Source of the DNA: Bacteroidota bacterium
Lineage (GTDB): Bacteria; Bacteroidota; Bacteroidia; Cytophagales; Cyclobacteriaceae
Assembly: GCA_018266055.1 (NCBI GenBank)
Contig: JAFDYT010000004.1
Location: 48,893 to 112,892 of the forward strand
DNA length: 64,000 bases
Direction of reading: 5' to 3'
Shown here: positions 60,504-64,000 of the stretch, in pieces
How the letters are laid out: every line of letters starts with the position of its first letter
How positions within the stretch are numbered: the first letter of the stretch is position 1
Notes under the pieces: generated by a model
What the model was told of the DNA's origin: nothing
The model's input: the letters and a program-made list of their open reading frames with translations, nothing else
Database searches by the model: none
Translations under genes and position numbers: made by a program

Positions 60504-61344
60504 GGCGAATAAGTTTATGACATAGTTGATTTCCTTCTTCTAAGATGATTTTGGTGCGGGGTTCTGAAATATTTAATTCAGATAAATACTGAGGATTGTG
60601 GCAGACCTCTTTGCACAACACAATTTTCCTTTCCAACAATACTTTTTTTTCTTGATGGGTAAGAGAAGTTAAACAGGTTAATGGATAAAGTCCTGTCTGC
60701 TCAATCATGTCCCGCAAGCTTCCTCCCTGCGGATAGTCCAGACTGACCAGATTAAGCCCGACACAGGAACCATAGGCAATGGCATCACTGGTAAAACGTG
60801 TATTGGTGACCACCCATCCCTGATGAAATTTTTCTCCATGACCGGGCTCTAACTTCCATTGTGCCTCTACATCGATAAAGCGGGCATGGATATAGAGCGG
60901 GATTTTTACATCGCAAAATATTCCCGGGCTATTGTGATATTTACACTCAATCATAAAATGCTGCCCCTCTCTTTCCGCAATCACATCCACCTCATGCTTT
61001 ACACACTTACCCTCTACCACTTTACCTACTAGCACGTTATATCCTTGATGAGTTAGAATTTCAGACACATACCTCTCGAACGGAAAACCCGAGGGTCCCA
61101 TTTCCATTATTCCATTCTTAAGGTGGTAGCGACCGGCAACAGGGCGTTCAGCCTTGTTCAAAAGTTTATGTGCCCTTGTATAAATGTCCTTTGTGCTCAT
61201 TCCTTCTGTCAAATTTATTTCTACCTCCCTCACGATTTGGGCCGCCAGTGCAGATGACGCGCCCGCCCGCAATAGCGACTGGCGCAACTTTTCCTTTTCA
61301 AAGAGTTCCTTTTCGCCCGAAGCTTTGGTTATGGTTATATTCAT
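60490..61344 (-). CDS. ATP-cone protein fused to an Mrr-like nuclease domain
   Basis: The 284-residue protein begins with an ATP-cone (residues 3-85: I-T-K-A-S-G-E-K-E-L-F-E; A-R-S-type spacing with T-R-A-H-K-L-L), a nucleotide-sensing module best known from ribonucleotide reductase and NrdR. It continues with a PD-(D/E)XK domain of the Mrr type: F-P-F-E-R-Y-V near 87-93, E-V-D-V-I-A-E with Asp120, and I-E-C-K-Y with Glu133 and Lys135. The family could cleave DNA depending on nucleotide state. The final 60 residues are helical with several cysteines. The overlap with the P-type ATPase gene indicates shared translation. Confidence 0.85.
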   Translation of the reverse strand: MNITITKASGEKELFEKEKLRQSLLRAGASSALAAQIVREVEINLTEGMSTKDIYTRAHKLLNKAERPVAGRYHLKNGIMEMGPSGFPFERYVSEILTHQGYNVLVGKVVEGKCVKHEVDVIAEREGQHFMIECKYHNSPGIFCDVKIPLYIHARFIDVEAQWKLEPGHGEKFHQGWVVTNTRFTSDAIAYGSCVGLNLVSLDYPQGGSLRDMIEQTGLYPLTCLTSLTHQEKKVLLERKIVLCKEVCHNPQYLSELNISEPRTKIILEEGNQLCHKLIRHDQH

Positions 61345-61347
61345 CGC

Positions 61348-61980
61348 TTAGTTAATCTTGCGGTGGACGCTTTTGAATTGTGTTTCTGCAAATGATTTAA
61401 GTAACTCCGGTAGTATTGTTGCAATCCTATCGTCAGACAAAATCTCACTTTTATGGGGGTAGATATTGGCGGACCAAACCACTTCATTTTTTAATGCGTC
61501 AGTCGCTCTAATCCCATAAAATAATTCGCTATCATAATATCGAATAATGTGTCTGCTGGCCGTGGTGCTTTTGAGTTGGTTAGAAGTATTCTCGAAGGGA
61601 GAATAAACAGGGTTAGTTATACTATAGGATTGCATCACATCATTATTGGAAGCGGTTGACTGTTTTGCTATGTGGCGCGCCTCCCACTGGACAATAAAGA
61701 TCAGCTGAGGACGCAGAGAATCTTTTTTCAACCCCAGCATCAAAAGATTGCGTTCAAGACCCGACCCAATGGCTGTTGCCGTTTCTAATTGTGTTTTTTC
61801 GTCACCTTTAATGGAAATCCAAAACGAATTATAGGGATCGGTTCGTTCATCCCAAGCTTTGGAAACATCAATGTGATAGGGAGCCGAGCAGCTTGAAAAA
61901 ATACCAATTCCAAAAACAGAAATGTAAACCAGAAGCCACAACCCTGTTCTCTTTTTATTCAGATTGAATGGATGTACCAC
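61348..61980 (-). CDS. DUF4136-like lipoprotein
   Basis: The 210-residue protein has a lipoprotein signal (F-G-I-G-I-F-S-S-C-S near residue 31) followed by an N-terminal DUF4136-type pattern (Y-N-S-F-W-I-S-I-K, then I-G-S-G-L-E-R-N-L-L-M-L-G-L, then R-P-Q-L-I-F-I-V). DUF4136 proteins are envelope lipoproteins of unknown function. A Q-S-Y-S-I-T-N-P-V-Y segment may be a disordered loop. It lies three bases before the ATP-cone nuclease and seven after the next gene, so it is in the same unit. Confidence 0.65.
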   Translation of the reverse strand: MVHPFNLNKKRTGLWLLVYISVFGIGIFSSCSAPYHIDVSKAWDERTDPYNSFWISIKGDEKTQLETATAIGSGLERNLLMLGLKKDSLRPQLIFIVQWEARHIAKQSTASNNDVMQSYSITNPVYSPFENTSNQLKSTTASRHIIRYYDSELFYGIRATDALKNEVVWSANIYPHKSEILSDDRIATILPELLKSFAETQFKSVHRKIN

Positions 61981-61987
61981 GGTAGGT

Positions 61988-62563
61988 TTACTTTTGACTG
62001 TTTAAGTAAATCCTGTTGACTTTGTATATTTTATGGTAGGAATCATAAGCAGTTAAGGGAGTACTACCAAACTCGGTATCCAACATATCATGAAACGTAT
62101 GATTATCGGGAAAAGCTTTTTTTAAGTTAGTAAGGGTTAAACCCAACACTTCACCCTGAGCCGACTTGCTGAAGAAATAATAAACGGTTTCTGGTTGATT
62201 TTTAGAAGCCGATTGAGCAACATGCCTATAAAGTAAAATCTCTTCCGTTGGATTTAAAATCGTATAATGATTTTGATCAACAAACCGGTAGGTGATATCA
62301 TCGCAATCGCGAAAGCCGAAAATGTTTTTCTTGTCAAGGTTTACGGATTTCCCTTCATGTACTACCGTGATGTAGGGCTTATTTAAAAATTCATTCAGCT
62401 TAATTTTATGCTTTTGTGTTTTGCAATTAATGGCATAAGCAAGCTTTCTGTTTTTAAAATCACCTGCGCTCAAATACACTCCGCTACTGTCTTGTTGCGC
62501 AACCGATGCGGTGATTGATCCAAAAACGATCAGTGATAGGGTGATAAGATTACGTGTTTTCAT
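61988..62563 (-). CDS. Secreted hypothetical protein
   Basis: The 191-residue protein has a signal peptide (L-I-T-L-S-L-I-V-F-G-S-I-T-A-S-V-A-Q) and a mainly beta-type body: V-Y-L-S-A-G-D-F-K-N-R-K-L, N-L-D-K-K-N-I-F-G-F-R-D-C-D, E-T-V-Y-Y-F-F-S-K. Two cysteines (C47, C88 approximately) could form a disulfide. I do not recognise a family. It is in a row with the DUF4136-like lipoprotein and the beta-barrel gene and is probably part of the cell envelope. Confidence 0.6.
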   Translation of the reverse strand: MKTRNLITLSLIVFGSITASVAQQDSSGVYLSAGDFKNRKLAYAINCKTQKHKIKLNEFLNKPYITVVHEGKSVNLDKKNIFGFRDCDDITYRFVDQNHYTILNPTEEILLYRHVAQSASKNQPETVYYFFSKSAQGEVLGLTLTNLKKAFPDNHTFHDMLDTEFGSTPLTAYDSYHKIYKVNRIYLNSQK

Positions 62564-62585
62564 AGTTGTTTTGTTTGGTTAATGT

Positions 62586-63269
62586 TTAATTAAAAATATA
62601 GCCTACTTGCAGAAGGAATGCTGCATTATTCGAATGCATCCCGCTATCATAGTACATGCCCCTGAATACATTCATAAAACCAAATGTGTAGAGCAGTCGG
62701 GCTTGGATAGCACCTTTCTTTTTTAGACCGAATTCTAGTCCTGGCCCCAAAACCATTCCGAGATCCACACGATTTACATTGTCCATCATGTCTTGGTTGG
62801 TTCCTGAGTCTTCCTTGGTGGCCGATAGTAACGTGCTCTCCGTCAGGCCAAGCACTGCTGTAAATTTTACAGGGCCTTTGGGCAGGTTGTTATATTGCCC
62901 CATGGCCCACACATCGAGGTAAGAAAACCGGTAACGGGAATTGTAGGCGGAAGAATTCATATTCCCATAATTTGCTCCGCGATTCATATAGCCCACGTTT
63001 CCAACAAAAGACCACCGCGGGTGCAGGGGTACGGTGAGGCTTACACCACCCCCCACTGAGCCCGCGTAATTATACATCGGCATGTTACTTCCGTACATAC
63101 TACCATAACCACTTCTGTACATGTTCATATCCATGCCCATGCCTTGCACCAGTGAACTAGTGCCTCCATTGGCATACAACCCCACTCTGAGTTTGGCGGG
63201 AGTATAATCCTGTGCAGCCGCGAGTGTGGTGGCCAGACAGAAAACGAAAACTCCCATTGTAGTTTTCAT
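62586..63269 (-). CDS. Outer-membrane beta-barrel protein
   Basis: The 227-residue protein has a signal peptide (V-F-V-F-C-L-A-T-T-L-A-A-A) and then the alternating strands of a small outer-membrane barrel (K-L-R-V-G-L-Y-A-N-G-G; S-V-G-G-G-V-S-L-T-V-P-L), ending in aromatic L-L-Q-V-G-Y-I-F-N. A Met/Gly/Tyr/Ser-rich loop (G-M-G-M-D-M-N-M-Y; S-M-Y-G-S-N-M-P-M-Y, residues ~43-68) may bind soft metals or be a surface loop. Its exact function is unknown. Confidence 0.75.
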   Translation of the reverse strand: MKTTMGVFVFCLATTLAAAQDYTPAKLRVGLYANGGTSSLVQGMGMDMNMYRSGYGSMYGSNMPMYNYAGSVGGGVSLTVPLHPRWSFVGNVGYMNRGANYGNMNSSAYNSRYRFSYLDVWAMGQYNNLPKGPVKFTAVLGLTESTLLSATKEDSGTNQDMMDNVNRVDLGMVLGPGLEFGLKKKGAIQARLLYTFGFMNVFRGMYYDSGMHSNNAAFLLQVGYIFN

Positions 63270-63284
63270 AGTGCTTATTATTTA

Positions 63285-63545
63285 TTAAGTATTTGATTCC
63301 AGTAAGTCGTGCATGTTTGCATCTAGCATTCGCTTGTATTCACGGGTGTACCAATTGACCGCATCCTCCTTGTCTCTTTTTAAATTGCTTGACTTAGAGA
63401 ACGCTTCAAAGGCATTGTAGCGAGCTGCTGCAAACATGATGGCAGCCCCCACGCGCTCTTTTGGTTCGGTCTTGGTAAATCCATTGGCGAGTTCAATGAA
63501 TTGATCGGCCATAGCCGTCCGTGATAGTTCCGTTGTATTGTTCAT
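63285..63545 (-). CDS. DUF3144-like small protein
   Basis: The 86-residue protein matches DUF3144: F-I-E-L-A-N-G-F near residue 16, V-G-A-A-I-M-F-A-A-A-R-Y-N-A-F-E-A near 32-48, and a C-terminal helix with Y-T-R-E-Y-K-R-M-L-D-A-N-M. It is helical, cytoplasmic and of unknown function. It lies between the barrel protein (15 bases) and the cytochrome gene (26 bases). Confidence 0.8.
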   Translation of the reverse strand: MNNTTELSRTAMADQFIELANGFTKTEPKERVGAAIMFAAARYNAFEAFSKSSNLKRDKEDAVNWYTREYKRMLDANMHDLLESNT

Positions 63546-63571
63546 GATTCAACCTGTTTTACTCCTATAAA

Positions 63572-63982
63572 TTATTGTTTCAGCGTCCTGATGTAATTGA
63601 CAATGAGCCATCGATCTTCGGCATCCGGAATTTTTTTATCAAATGCAGTCATATCATCACGGCCAGTAGACATTTTGTAAAACAAGGCACCATCGGTCTG
63701 GCTCTGGAAGTCAGCGCTGGAGAAATCTCCCATTCGATCCTTTCCCTTCAGTTCTTTGGCTTTTGGCCCATCACCGTAGCCCTCTTTACCATGACAGGAC
63801 TGACAATGCTTGGAGTACAAGCTCTTACCAATCGATAGATTTTCTTTGTCTGCCTTATCCGTGGGGTTCTTTGCTTTTTTAGCAGCCTCCGGCACTAGCC
63901 ATTCTTTAGATTGGTAGACTACCGTAAATGAATACAGTGCAACAGAAGCGGCCAGAAGGAGAACAATTGTGTGCTTTTTCAT
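63572..63982 (-). CDS. Periplasmic class I c-type cytochrome
   Basis: The 136-residue protein has a signal peptide (I-V-L-L-L-A-A-S-V-A-L-Y-S-F) and one haem-binding motif, C-Q-S-C-H at about residues 60-64. The sixth ligand is a methionine, Y-K-M-S-T-G or M-T-A-F in the segment near 103-115. The fold end W-L-I-V-N-Y-I-R-T-L is typical. It would carry single electrons in the periplasm. The gene begins at 63982, near the right edge; its upstream region is not fully seen. Confidence 0.92.
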   Translation of the reverse strand: MKKHTIVLLLAASVALYSFTVVYQSKEWLVPEAAKKAKNPTDKADKENLSIGKSLYSKHCQSCHGKEGYGDGPKAKELKGKDRMGDFSSADFQSQTDGALFYKMSTGRDDMTAFDKKIPDAEDRWLIVNYIRTLKQ

Positions 63983-64000
63983 AGTTATTGGGGTTATGTT

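Overview
The window comes from a Gram-negative member of the Bacteroidota, most likely a Cytophagales-type organism. The evidence is a SusC/SusD pair with a FecR anti-sigma factor, several small ECF sigma factors, the Bacteroides-type mobA-mobB-mobC mobilization module with an RteC protein, the Bacteroidota form of dihydroorotase, and family-specific small proteins (DUF6520-type, HYC_CC_PP-type, GDCCVxC-type). The species cannot be named from the sequence alone. Nearly all genes lie on the minus strand. No tRNA, rRNA or CRISPR array was seen, and no intergenic stretch exceeds 300 bases; the longest, 21763-22028, shows nothing clear.

Region A (1-9.5 kb) is part of an integrative or mobilizable element. 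From upstream to downstream on the minus strand it holds an excisionase-like HTH protein, a hairpin-rich stretch that is a candidate oriT, mobA, mobB (relaxase), a REP-like double hairpin, mobC (coupling protein), an RteC-family regulator, a 79-residue orphan and a giant DNA methyltransferase-helicase that runs off the left edge. No integrase is visible; it may lie to the left of the window.

Region B (9.5-24.5 kb) begins with a Crp/Fnr regulator, a MauE/DoxX membrane protein and a four-cysteine secreted peptide. These converge on a thioredoxin-like protein, SusD, SusC and FecR. The set looks like a TonB-dependent uptake locus with a redox or disulfide theme. A UPF1-like helicase and pyrC separate FecR from the nearest upstream ECF sigma gene.

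Region C (24.5-29 kb) has a DsbD-N-like protein, two unrecognised genes, a second sigma/anti-sigma pair whose anti-sigma lacks the FecR domain, and a DUF6602-like gene split by a frameshift.

Region D (29-54.7 kb) is a large metal-handling island. It starts with an ArsR-controlled mer-type cassette (regulator, GDCCVxC protein, MerT-MerP fusion) without a reductase. It continues with a CopB-type P-type ATPase, two multicopper oxidases (one fused to a CopB/PcoB-like C-terminal region), a CusCBA efflux system with two adaptors and an RND pump split into two ORFs, two DUF3347 modules, two methyltransferases, a redoxin and several small metal-binding proteins. Five proteins carry the same CPMHP...CGM heavy-metal-binding motif. 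Together they would oxidise, bind and export copper or silver from cytoplasm, membrane and periplasm.

Region E (54.7-64 kb) looks like a stress and energy cluster: PPK2 interrupted by one in-frame UGA, a GH13 amylase, an SRPBCC protein, a P2-type cation ATPase, an ATP-cone/Mrr-like nuclease, envelope proteins and a cytochrome c. Three genes (DUF6602-like, cusA, ppk2) are interrupted, so either gene decay or base-level assembly errors should be considered.
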